Below, in pieces: positions 5,817 through 12,112 of a DNA stretch of 12,169 nucleotides. Within the stretch, counting starts at the first letter, position 1. The number at the start of each line of letters is the position of its first letter. A program made the position numbers and the translations under genes. A model generated the notes under the pieces. That model made no database searches. It was not told where the DNA came from and saw only the letters and a program-made list of their open reading frames with translations. Origin of the DNA: CAJPSE01 sp963514535 (GTDB lineage Bacteria > Synergistota > Synergistia > Synergistales > Aminobacteriaceae); assembly GCA_963514535.1 (NCBI GenBank), contig CAUPUB010000071.1:1-12169 (forward strand). Direction: 5' to 3'.

Positions 5817-6104
5817 ATGTCTGAGGCTTTGGGACTGATCGAGACGAAGGGGCTTGTGGGTGCTATCGAGGCTGCGGATGCGATGGTGAAGGCGGCGAGC
5901 GTGACGATCGCCAGTTACGAGAAGATCGGCTTCGGCCTGGTCACGGTGATGGTTCGCGGCGACGTCGGCGCGGTCAAGGCTGCCGTGGATGCGGGGGCGG
6001 CAGCGGCCAAGCTCGTGGGAGAACTGCATTCCGTCCACGTCATCCCGCGCCCGCACGCGGAGGTGGAGCGCGTCATCCTGGCCAATCGCCAGACGGAAAA
6101 TTGA
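5817..6104 (+). CDS. BMC-H shell hexamer protein, canonical PduA-like with Phe at the pore
   Basis: A 95-residue single BMC-domain protein (PF00936), very close to the PduA/EutM consensus: ALGLIETKGLVGAIEAADAM, YEKIGFGLVTVMVRGDVGAVKAAVDAG and VHVIPRPHAEVE. It is likely the main facet tile. The pore residue, Ser in PduA (KIGSG), is Phe39 here (KIGFG), which should make the pore narrower or more hydrophobic. AGGAGGA (5801-5807) precedes the ATG at 5817 by 9 nt; an in-frame TTG at 5760 is ignored because the homology starts at the ATG. It follows the AT-rich promoter-like gap, so it may head its own transcript. Confidence 0.95.
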   Translation: MSEALGLIETKGLVGAIEAADAMVKAASVTIASYEKIGFGLVTVMVRGDVGAVKAAVDAGAAAAKLVGELHSVHVIPRPHAEVERVILANRQTEN

Positions 6105-6147
6105 CGCGTGGCCGATTTCGGAGGGAAGAAATTAGGAAAGAAAGGGG

Positions 6148-6984
6148 ATGGACGACGTGCCGTCAACGTCGGATGCGGCGAGCATCCTTGAGCAGATGAG
6201 CGCCCCTGCCGGTATGTCCCCGTCCGTTTCCTCCGGACGGGACGCCCCGGGACGAGTCGTCGCCGTGTTGCCGGCCGCCGGGACGGGGAGGGGCCGGCAG
6301 GCCCTTGCCGAGCTTTCGGTGCTGCTTCGTTTCGGCTGTTCCCTGGACGTCGTCTCGTCTCCGGGGCTGCGCGCCTCCAGGGGACTTGCGGCAAAGTGCG
6401 GATTTTACGATATCTCCGGGGAGATGCCGGACGGTTTTCTCGACGGGGCCGACTGCCTCGTCGCGGTTCTTGACCGCGGCGCCGCCGCGAGGATCTGCCT
6501 GGGGCTCCAGGACGATTTCGGGGCCCGCATCATCCTGGAGGGGCTGTGGCGGGGGATGGATGTGTACGCCGACCTCGCCGGGCTCCTGGAGCCCCGAACC
6601 GGCAACGAGGCGCTGAGGGCCCTCTATGGGGGCTATGCGGAGACCCTCAGCCGGTTCGGCGTGCAGGGCATCCGGCGGGGGAGCTACGTCTCCGCCCTCC
6701 TGGAGCGATCCAGGGCGCGGAACCGGACCGAGCCCGAGCCCAACCCCGGCCTTGACCTCAACCCCGACCCTGTGCCGGCTGTGGAGAATCCGGAGCCCGT
6801 CTCGGGGCGGAGGCTCGTCGTCACGGGAAGGGACGTCCTGGAGCATGCCTCCGGGACGGAATGGCGACTGCCCCCCGGCGCCATCGTGACGGATATCGCG
6901 CGGGAGACGGCCAGGCGGATGGGCGTTGAGATGATTGTCGCTTCCGCGTCCGGAGAGGGGGAGAGCCGTCGTGCAGGTGGCTAA
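6148..6984 (+). CDS. Flavoprotein-like BMC accessory protein
   Basis: A 278-residue protein without a certain family assignment. Residues 36-145 look like a Rossmann-type flavoprotein domain (PF02441-like): an opening VVAVLPAAGTG, then LVAVLDRGAAARICLGLQDD and IILEGLWRGMDVY, which resemble the AAKIALGIxDN...GKPV segment of flavoprotein-like genes found in many BMC loci. A Pro/Glu-rich linker (194-218, repeated Pro-Asp and Pro-Glu) leads to a C-terminal module (221-265) with VVTGRDVLEH and GAIVTDIARETA, a motif I associate with BMC-locus proteins. The N-terminus (1-35) is disordered around a small ILEQM helix. The ATG at 6148 has AAAGGGG directly ahead, and AGGAAAG further up. It overlaps the BMC-P gene by 14 nt. 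The function is unknown; binding of FMN or prenyl-FMN is a guess. Confidence 0.68.
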   Translation: MDDVPSTSDAASILEQMSAPAGMSPSVSSGRDAPGRVVAVLPAAGTGRGRQALAELSVLLRFGCSLDVVSSPGLRASRGLAAKCGFYDISGEMPDGFLDGADCLVAVLDRGAAARICLGLQDDFGARIILEGLWRGMDVYADLAGLLEPRTGNEALRALYGGYAETLSRFGVQGIRRGSYVSALLERSRARNRTEPEPNPGLDLNPDPVPAVENPEPVSGRRLVVTGRDVLEHASGTEWRLPPGAIVTDIARETARRMGVEMIVASASGEGESRRAGG

Positions 6985-7243
6985 GGTGGTCGGTACGGTG
7001 GTATCGACCAAGAAGAACGACACCCTTGTCGGGCATAAGCTGCTGATTGTACGGTTCCTGGACAAGAATCTCAAGTCCTACGGCGAGACCCGCATCGTGG
7101 TCGATACGGTGGGGGCCGGGGTGGGGGAGCTTGTCCTCTGCGTCTCGGGGGCCGCGTCGCGCAACGCGGTGGGCAACGCGTCGGCGGCCCTCGATGCGGC
7201 TATCGTCGGGATTGTGGACACCATCGGCATGAGCGGCAGCTGA
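6971..7243 (+). CDS. BMC-P (EutN/CcmL) shell vertex pentamer protein
   Basis: A 90-residue protein of the EutN/CcmL family (PF03319), whose pentamers cap the vertices of the polyhedral shell. Matches are VVGTVVSTKKNDTLVGHKLL (6-25), VDTVGAGVGELVL (44-56) and the closing DAAIVGIVD (75-83). Length is normal. The GTG at 6971 was chosen because the family begins at this point and GGAGAGGGGGAG (6952-6963) precedes it by 7 nt; a second GTG at 6977 is less likely. It overlaps the upstream flavoprotein-like gene by 14 nt, which suggests coupled translation, and lies 31 nt before the amidohydrolase. Its presence with three BMC-H genes argues for a closed shell, although no tandem-domain BMC-T gene is in the window. 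Confidence 0.94.
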   Translation: MQVAKVVGTVVSTKKNDTLVGHKLLIVRFLDKNLKSYGETRIVVDTVGAGVGELVLCVSGAASRNAVGNASAALDAAIVGIVDTIGMSGS

Positions 7244-7274
7244 CGGCCCGGGCGTCCGTTTTTGGAGGAGGAAG

Positions 7275-9095
7275 ATGTTCTTGAGCAGGATTGATTCCAT
7301 GAAGAGGACCATGGAATACCGTACCATGGTAGACGTGCTGATGTCCGAGGACCGGTACGCCGATCTGGTGCTGGCGGGCGGGACAATCGTCAACACGCTG
7401 ACCCGCGAGACCTACGTCGGGGACGTAGCCGTCAAGGGACGCCACATTCTCATGGTCGGAGATTGCAGTAAGTTGATAGGGCCGGATACGACCTACGTCA
7501 ACGTGGAGGGGCGTTACCTGTCCCCGGGATTCATCGATTCCCACATGCACTTCGAGAGCAGTATGCTGACGATTACGGAGTTTTCCCGGCTCTCGATCCC
7601 CTCGGGGACGACGACGCTGGTCGCTGATCCTCATGAGATCGGCAACGCCCTGGGGCCGGTGGGCATGAAGGCCATGGCGGACGAGGCGGGCAGGGTTCCG
7701 AACCACGTCTATCTGGTGGTGCCGTGCCTGGCGCCCGACTGTCCCGCTCTGGAGACCGCGGGGGTCGACGTGTCCTCGAAGGACATCGAGGACCTTCTGA
7801 GCTATCCCAATATCATCGGCATCGGAGAGATACAGGGCTTTTCCAACGCCCGGCACGTATACCGCAACACCCCGGAGATCGTGACCGACATCATGGCCTC
7901 CACCAGCTATGCCGTGGGGCTCAACCGGACCGTGGACGGCAACGCGCCGGACCTCTTCGGGGCCGAGCTGGCCGCACACATCCTCGTGGCCGGGGGCCGG
8001 GCCTCCTGTCACGAGACGACGACCAAGGCGGAGTGCGTGGAAAAACTGCGCCAGGGGGTCTTTGTGTTCATGCGGGAGGGCTCCACGCAGAAGAACATGG
8101 CCGAGTGCATCCGGGCGGTCACCGAGGACGGCCTGGACTCGCGGCGGTGCATCCTCGCGACGGACGATATGGTGGCGGACGACCTCCGCAACCTGGGGCA
8201 CATGAACGAGATCGTGAGGCGCACGATCCGCCAGGGCGTGGACCCGGTCGAGGCCATACAGATGGTGACCATCAACCCGTCCGCCTACTTCCGCTTCGAG
8301 GACCGCGGCGCCCTCGCCCCCGGAAAGCTGGCCGACATCGTCGTCCTGGACGACCTCTACGAGATGTCGGTCGAGGCCGTCTTCATCGAGGGGAAGCTGA
8401 CCGCGCACAAGGGCAGGCTGCTCGTCGACCTCTCCCCCTACGTCTATCCCGATACCGTCAAGAACTCCGTCCGCAGGGCTCCTCTCTCGAAGTCGGACCT
8501 GGAGGTGCGCAGCGATGCCGCGCAGGTCACCGGAAACTGCCTCGTCGCCATCCCGGACCAGAACCTGACGGACGCCCTCAAGGTCACCCTGCCCGTCTCG
8601 GGCGGCGTCGTCTCGTGCGACCCGAAGGACGACGTGCTCTACATCGCCTGCATCGAGCGCTACGGACGCAACGGCAACATCGGCAAGGCGTTCGTCCGCG
8701 GGTTCGGGATGAAACAGGGGGCCATAGCGGAGAGCGTGGCGCACGATACGCACAACATCGTCGTGGCGGGCGCGTCCCTCGAGGACATGGTCACGGCGGT
8801 CAACCGGGTGATCGAGATGGGGGGCGGCATCGCCCTGGCGGACCGGGGCCGGGTCGTGGACGAGCTGCGCCTGCCCGTGGGCGGCCTGATCTCGGACGAG
8901 CAGTCGGGCGAGGAGATGGCGGAGAGCATCAAGCGCCTGGCGGAAACCGCGCGGACGCAGCTCTCCTGCGCGATTCACGAGCCCTTCATGCACCTGTCCT
9001 TCCTGGCGCTCTCCACCAGCCCAAAATGGAAGATCACGGACAAGGGGCTGATCGACGTCGAGAACTTCCAGATCCTCCCGCCCATAGAGCTCTAA
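7275..9095 (+). CDS. ade: Adenine-deaminase-family amidohydrolase, divergent metal site
   Basis: A 606-residue member of the Ade branch of the amidohydrolase superfamily, which normally hydrolyses adenine to hypoxanthine and ammonia. Family blocks are clear: PGFIDSHMHFESSM with the HxH pair His90/His92, DPHEIGN (118-124), Glu185 in GIGEIQGF, CHETTT with His246, MREGS, ATDD with Asp297, and the C-terminal THNIVVAG and MGGGIAL. However, the DGHxPGL block of E. coli Ade, whose His is an expected metal ligand, reads DGNAPDL here (Asn223). The usual MMN/MMD after the Glu is also changed to IQG. It may therefore have an altered metal site or act on another substrate, such as a ring intermediate. 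The ATG at 7275 follows GGAGGAGG closely. It lies 31 nt after the BMC-P gene, in the same run as the shell genes. Confidence 0.8.
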   Translation: MFLSRIDSMKRTMEYRTMVDVLMSEDRYADLVLAGGTIVNTLTRETYVGDVAVKGRHILMVGDCSKLIGPDTTYVNVEGRYLSPGFIDSHMHFESSMLTITEFSRLSIPSGTTTLVADPHEIGNALGPVGMKAMADEAGRVPNHVYLVVPCLAPDCPALETAGVDVSSKDIEDLLSYPNIIGIGEIQGFSNARHVYRNTPEIVTDIMASTSYAVGLNRTVDGNAPDLFGAELAAHILVAGGRASCHETTTKAECVEKLRQGVFVFMREGSTQKNMAECIRAVTEDGLDSRRCILATDDMVADDLRNLGHMNEIVRRTIRQGVDPVEAIQMVTINPSAYFRFEDRGALAPGKLADIVVLDDLYEMSVEAVFIEGKLTAHKGRLLVDLSPYVYPDTVKNSVRRAPLSKSDLEVRSDAAQVTGNCLVAIPDQNLTDALKVTLPVSGGVVSCDPKDDVLYIACIERYGRNGNIGKAFVRGFGMKQGAIAESVAHDTHNIVVAGASLEDMVTAVNRVIEMGGGIALADRGRVVDELRLPVGGLISDEQSGEEMAESIKRLAETARTQLSCAIHEPFMHLSFLALSTSPKWKITDKGLIDVENFQILPPIEL

Positions 9096-9203
9096 AGTAA
9101 TCGCGTCGGCTAATTGGGAAAGAGGATGGGGGGCAGGGGGGCAGGACAACCCTCTCCGCTGCACCCCTTGGGTGGGCTGTGCCCTGAAGTTTCGCCGTGC
9201 ACC

Positions 9204-9232
9204 TTGACCATGTTACTTGGAACATCCATATC
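9204..9232 (+). promoter_or_regulatory. Candidate promoter with internal inverted repeat upstream of the purine permease
   Basis: TTGACC (9204-9209, 5 of 6 consensus) and CATATC (9227-9232, 3 of 6) are separated by 17 nt. The spacer contains ATGTT (9210-9214) and AACAT (9221-9225) as an inverted repeat with 6 nt between the arms, a possible repressor site. The 168-nt gap after the amidohydrolase gene has no clear terminator and no recognisable purine-riboswitch core. Confidence 0.4.
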
Positions 9233-9263
9233 CACTAACGGTATATAAGGAGAGATTGCACCC

Positions 9264-10571
9264 ATGCTGGATCGCCTGTTCAAGCTCAAGGAACACAACA
9301 CCGACGTCAAGACGGAGGTCCTTGCCGGTATCACCTCGTTCATCGCCATGGCGTACATCATCTTCGTCAACCCCTCCATCCTCAAGTCCGCCAATATGGA
9401 CTTCAACTCCGTCCTGATGGCCACTTGCATCGGCGCGGCCGTCGGCTGCTTCCTCACCGCCATCCTGGCGAACGTCCCCTTCTGCCAGGCCCCGGGGATG
9501 GGCATGAACGCGTTCTTCGCGTACACCCTCTGCGGGACCATGGGCTATACCTGGCAGCAGGGGCTCACGGTCGTGTTCCTGTCCGGCGCGATATTTCTGC
9601 TGATAACCATAACGCCGCTCCGTGGCAAGATCATCGCCGCCATTCCGAATGACATGAAGAACGCGATTACGGGCGGCATCGGCCTCTTCGTGGCGCTCGT
9701 CGGCCTGTTCAACGCCGGGATCGTGCACACGACCGAGGCGGGCAAGCTCACCCTCGGCAACATCGCCGCGGGGGCTCCCCTGGTCGCTGTGATTGGGCTC
9801 CTGATCGTCGCCGTCCTGGTCACGCGACGCGTGAAGGGCGCACTGATCCTCGGCATCCTCGCCGCCACGGCCATAGCGGTTCCCCTCGGCGTCGCGACGC
9901 TTCCCAAGACCCTGACCCTCAGCGGGCTCTCCATGGAGCCCACCTTCATGAAGATGAGCTTCGACTTCAGCAGCGTGGGGATCGTCTCCGTCGTCACCGT
10001 CGTGGCGACCCTGGCCGTCTACAACACCTTCGACACCCTGGGGACCCTGATCGCCACCGCCACGAATGCCGGCCTGGTCGATAAGGACGGCAACATGCCC
10101 GGGTGCGACAGGGCGCTGATCGCCGACGCCGGCTCCACGATCCTGGCGGGCTTCCTCGGCACCTCGACGATCTGCACCCTGGTCGAGTCCACCACGGGCA
10201 TATCCGAGGGCGGCAGGACCGGCCTCACGGCCATCGTGTGCGGCGTCCTGTTCCTGCTGGGCATGTTGCTGGCCCCCCTCGCGGAGATCATCCCGGCGGC
10301 GGCGACCGCTCCGGCCCTGATCCTGTCGGGCACCATGATGGCGGGCGGGGTCCGAAACATCGACTGGAAGGATATGGAGATTGCAATCCCGTGCTTCCTG
10401 ATCCTGGCTATCATGCCCTTCGCCTACTCCGTCTCGGACGGCATCGGGTTCGGCTTCATCTCGTACATCGTGATCAAGATCTTCCGCGGCAAGGCGAGGG
10501 AGGTCTCCCCCGTGCTCCATGTGCTGGGGGCTATTTTCGTCATCAAGTATCTGCTGGCCGGCATCCTCTGA
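9264..10571 (+). CDS. AzgA/PbuG-type adenine/guanine/hypoxanthine permease
   Basis: A 435-residue inner-membrane permease of the AzgA-like NCS2 branch (COG2252), which imports adenine, guanine or hypoxanthine with protons. The diagnostic blocks are TEVLAGITSFIAMAYIIFVN (17-36), APGMGMNAFFAYT (76-88), FDTLGTLI (256-263), and GTSTICTLVES followed by TTGISEGGRTGLT (299-322). Length is typical. The ATG at 9264 lies 9 nt after AAGGAGAG (9247-9254). It differs from the permease at 989-2344, which carries the QNxG signature, so the locus has two importers from separate branches, consistent with uptake of both amino- and oxopurines. Guanine deaminase follows 81 nt downstream and would use the imported guanine. 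Confidence 0.92.
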   Translation: MLDRLFKLKEHNTDVKTEVLAGITSFIAMAYIIFVNPSILKSANMDFNSVLMATCIGAAVGCFLTAILANVPFCQAPGMGMNAFFAYTLCGTMGYTWQQGLTVVFLSGAIFLLITITPLRGKIIAAIPNDMKNAITGGIGLFVALVGLFNAGIVHTTEAGKLTLGNIAAGAPLVAVIGLLIVAVLVTRRVKGALILGILAATAIAVPLGVATLPKTLTLSGLSMEPTFMKMSFDFSSVGIVSVVTVVATLAVYNTFDTLGTLIATATNAGLVDKDGNMPGCDRALIADAGSTILAGFLGTSTICTLVESTTGISEGGRTGLTAIVCGVLFLLGMLLAPLAEIIPAAATAPALILSGTMMAGGVRNIDWKDMEIAIPCFLILAIMPFAYSVSDGIGFGFISYIVIKIFRGKAREVSPVLHVLGAIFVIKYLLAGIL

Positions 10572-10651
10572 TCGCTGCCAATTGCCTGATCGCCGCCAAT
10601 CGCCGCCGCGGACGATACCTTAAAAAGGGAGTCGTCGAAAGGAGTCGTCGA
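10569..10651 (+). repeat. Two short direct-repeat pairs between permease and guanine deaminase
   Basis: TGATCGCNGCCAAT occurs at 10569-10582 (starting in the permease stop codon) and 10587-10600. GGAGTCGTCGA occurs at 10628-10638 and 10641-10651, so the Shine-Dalgarno-like GGAG is duplicated; the second copy is correctly placed for the ATG at 10653. These look like local tandem duplications. Confidence 0.7.
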
Positions 10652-10652
10652 G

Positions 10653-11933
10653 ATGAAGGACATCATCGTTCTGAAGGGACAGGTCGTATACGCCGAGTCC
10701 CCCGATAAGCTGACCGTGAGGCCCGACGCCTGTCTTGTGGCCGAGGATGGAAAGGTGTCGGGCGTCTACGACGCCCTGCCCGACGCCTACGCGGGCGTCC
10801 GCGTCGAGGATTGCGGGGACCGTCTTATCGTCCCCGGCTTCAACGACCTCCACGTCCACGCGCCCCAGTTCCCGAACCGGGGCCTCGGCATGGACAAGGA
10901 GCTGCTGCCCTGGCTGAACACCTACACCTTTCCCGAGGAGGCGAAGTTCAGGGACGAGGGCTACGCGAAGCGCGTCTACGGACGCTTCGTCCGGGAACTC
11001 TGGAGGGTGGGGACGACGCGGGCCGTCGTCTTCGCCACCATTCACGTCCCCTCCGCTCGGGGCCTCGCGGACCTGATGGAGACGGCCGGCCTGGGCGGGT
11101 ACGTGGGCAAGGTCAACATGGACCGCAACAGCCCCGACACGCTCGTCGAGCCGACCGCGGCCTCGCTGGCCGATACGGTGCGTTTCCTCGAGAGCTTCGG
11201 GGAGGGGACGGGGCGTGTGCGCCCCATCCTCACCCCGCGCTTCGTGCCCACCTGCACGGAGGAACTGATGCGGGGCCTGGGGCATCTGGCGGAGGAGCGG
11301 GGGCTGCCCGTGCAGTCGCACCTGTCCGAGAACGAGGGCGAGATCGCCTGGGTCCGGGAGCTGCACCCAGAATCCCGGGACTATGCCTCCGTCTACGATG
11401 CGTTCGGACTGTTCGGCCGGACGCCGACCGTCATGGCGCACTGCGTCCACGTCACCGACGACGAGATTGCGCTGATGAAGCGACGGGGCGTCTACGTCGC
11501 GCACTGCCCGATCTCCAACCTGAACCTCTCGAGCGGCATCGCCCCGGTGCGGCAATTCCTCGACGAGGGCGTGAACGTGGGGCTGGGGTCGGACGTCTCC
11601 GGCGGGCACAGGCTCTCCATAATGGACACGATGGCCTCTGCGGTCGAGTGCTCGAAGATGCGCTGGAAGTACGTGGACGGCAGGACGCCCCTGACGACGG
11701 CGGAGGTCTTCTACTGCGCGACGAAGGGCGGCGGGTCCTTCTTCGGGAGGGTCGGCAGCTTCGAGAGCGGCTATGCCCTGGACTGCCTTGTGATCGACGA
11801 TACCCGCTTGAAGGACGAGGTCCGGCGTTCCCTCGAGGAGCGGCTGGAGCGCTTCATCTACCTGGGCGACGATCGGGAGATCGCCGCGCGCTACGTGGAC
11901 GGCGCGCTCCTGCCCGAGCCGAAGGTGGCCTGA
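10653..11933 (+). CDS. guaD: Guanine deaminase
   Basis: A 426-residue zinc amidohydrolase that converts guanine to xanthine and ammonia. It follows the guanine deaminase consensus almost throughout: DLHVHAPQFPNRGLGMD with His67/His69, WLNTYTFPEEAKF, VGKVNMDRNSPD, TPRFVPTCTEELM, QSHLSENEGEIAWV with His223, MAHCVH with His263, CPISNLNLSSGIAPVR and GLGSDVSGGH with Asp314. All expected metal and catalytic residues are present. The ATG at 10653 is 8 nt after AAAGGAG. With the permease just upstream, it supplies xanthine to the rest of the pathway. A probable intrinsic terminator follows at 11982-12005. This is the most secure substrate assignment in the window. Confidence 0.96.
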   Translation: MKDIIVLKGQVVYAESPDKLTVRPDACLVAEDGKVSGVYDALPDAYAGVRVEDCGDRLIVPGFNDLHVHAPQFPNRGLGMDKELLPWLNTYTFPEEAKFRDEGYAKRVYGRFVRELWRVGTTRAVVFATIHVPSARGLADLMETAGLGGYVGKVNMDRNSPDTLVEPTAASLADTVRFLESFGEGTGRVRPILTPRFVPTCTEELMRGLGHLAEERGLPVQSHLSENEGEIAWVRELHPESRDYASVYDAFGLFGRTPTVMAHCVHVTDDEIALMKRRGVYVAHCPISNLNLSSGIAPVRQFLDEGVNVGLGSDVSGGHRLSIMDTMASAVECSKMRWKYVDGRTPLTTAEVFYCATKGGGSFFGRVGSFESGYALDCLVIDDTRLKDEVRRSLEERLERFIYLGDDREIAARYVDGALLPEPKVA

Positions 11934-11981
11934 GTGGCTCCGAGAGATTGTTCTACATCGTCCCCCGTGGCATCGTTTCCG

Positions 11982-12005
11982 CGTCGCCGGGACCGGCTGC
12001 GTTTT
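11982..12005 (+). terminator. Probable intrinsic terminator after guanine deaminase
   Basis: GCCG (11986-11989) pairs with CGGC (11994-11997) around a GGAC loop. The stem extends past one C-T mismatch through T-G, G-C and C-G pairs to 11982/12001. TTTT follows directly (12002-12005), and a second run of seven T lies at 12015-12021. The stem is shorter than that of the terminator at 874-917. Confidence 0.5.
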
Positions 12006-12024
12006 GAGGTTTGCTTTTTTTGTC

Positions 12025-12094
12025 CCAGATTTTGGTTTGAAGACTTTGGTCTGAAGACTTTGGTCTGAAGACTTTGGTCTGAAGATTTTGCTTT
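12025..12094 (+). repeat. Five-copy 14-nt tandem repeat upstream of the cyclase-family gene
   Basis: Three identical units GAAGACTTTGGTCT lie at 12039-12052, 12053-12066 and 12067-12080. Degenerate units at 12025-12038 and 12081-12094 extend the array to five. Each perfect unit contains a dyad, AGAC-N4-GTCT. The array ends 18 nt before the start codon at 12113 and could be an operator array or a length-variable promoter or leader region. Confidence 0.88.
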
Positions 12095-12112
12095 GAAATT
12101 GGAAAGGGGGTT

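Noticed and set aside
7200..9164. Long - strand open frame opposite the Ade-family gene
   Set aside because: It arises from GC-rich third positions of the coding strand; it has no start context and no family features.
9096..9263. Possible purine riboswitch upstream of the AzgA/PbuG-type permease
   Set aside because: I searched for the conserved junction bases and the two kissing hairpins of the purine riboswitch and could not find them; only weak GC hairpins are present.
12025..12094. CRISPR-like array
   Set aside because: The repeats are 14 nt and directly adjacent, with no spacers and no cas genes.
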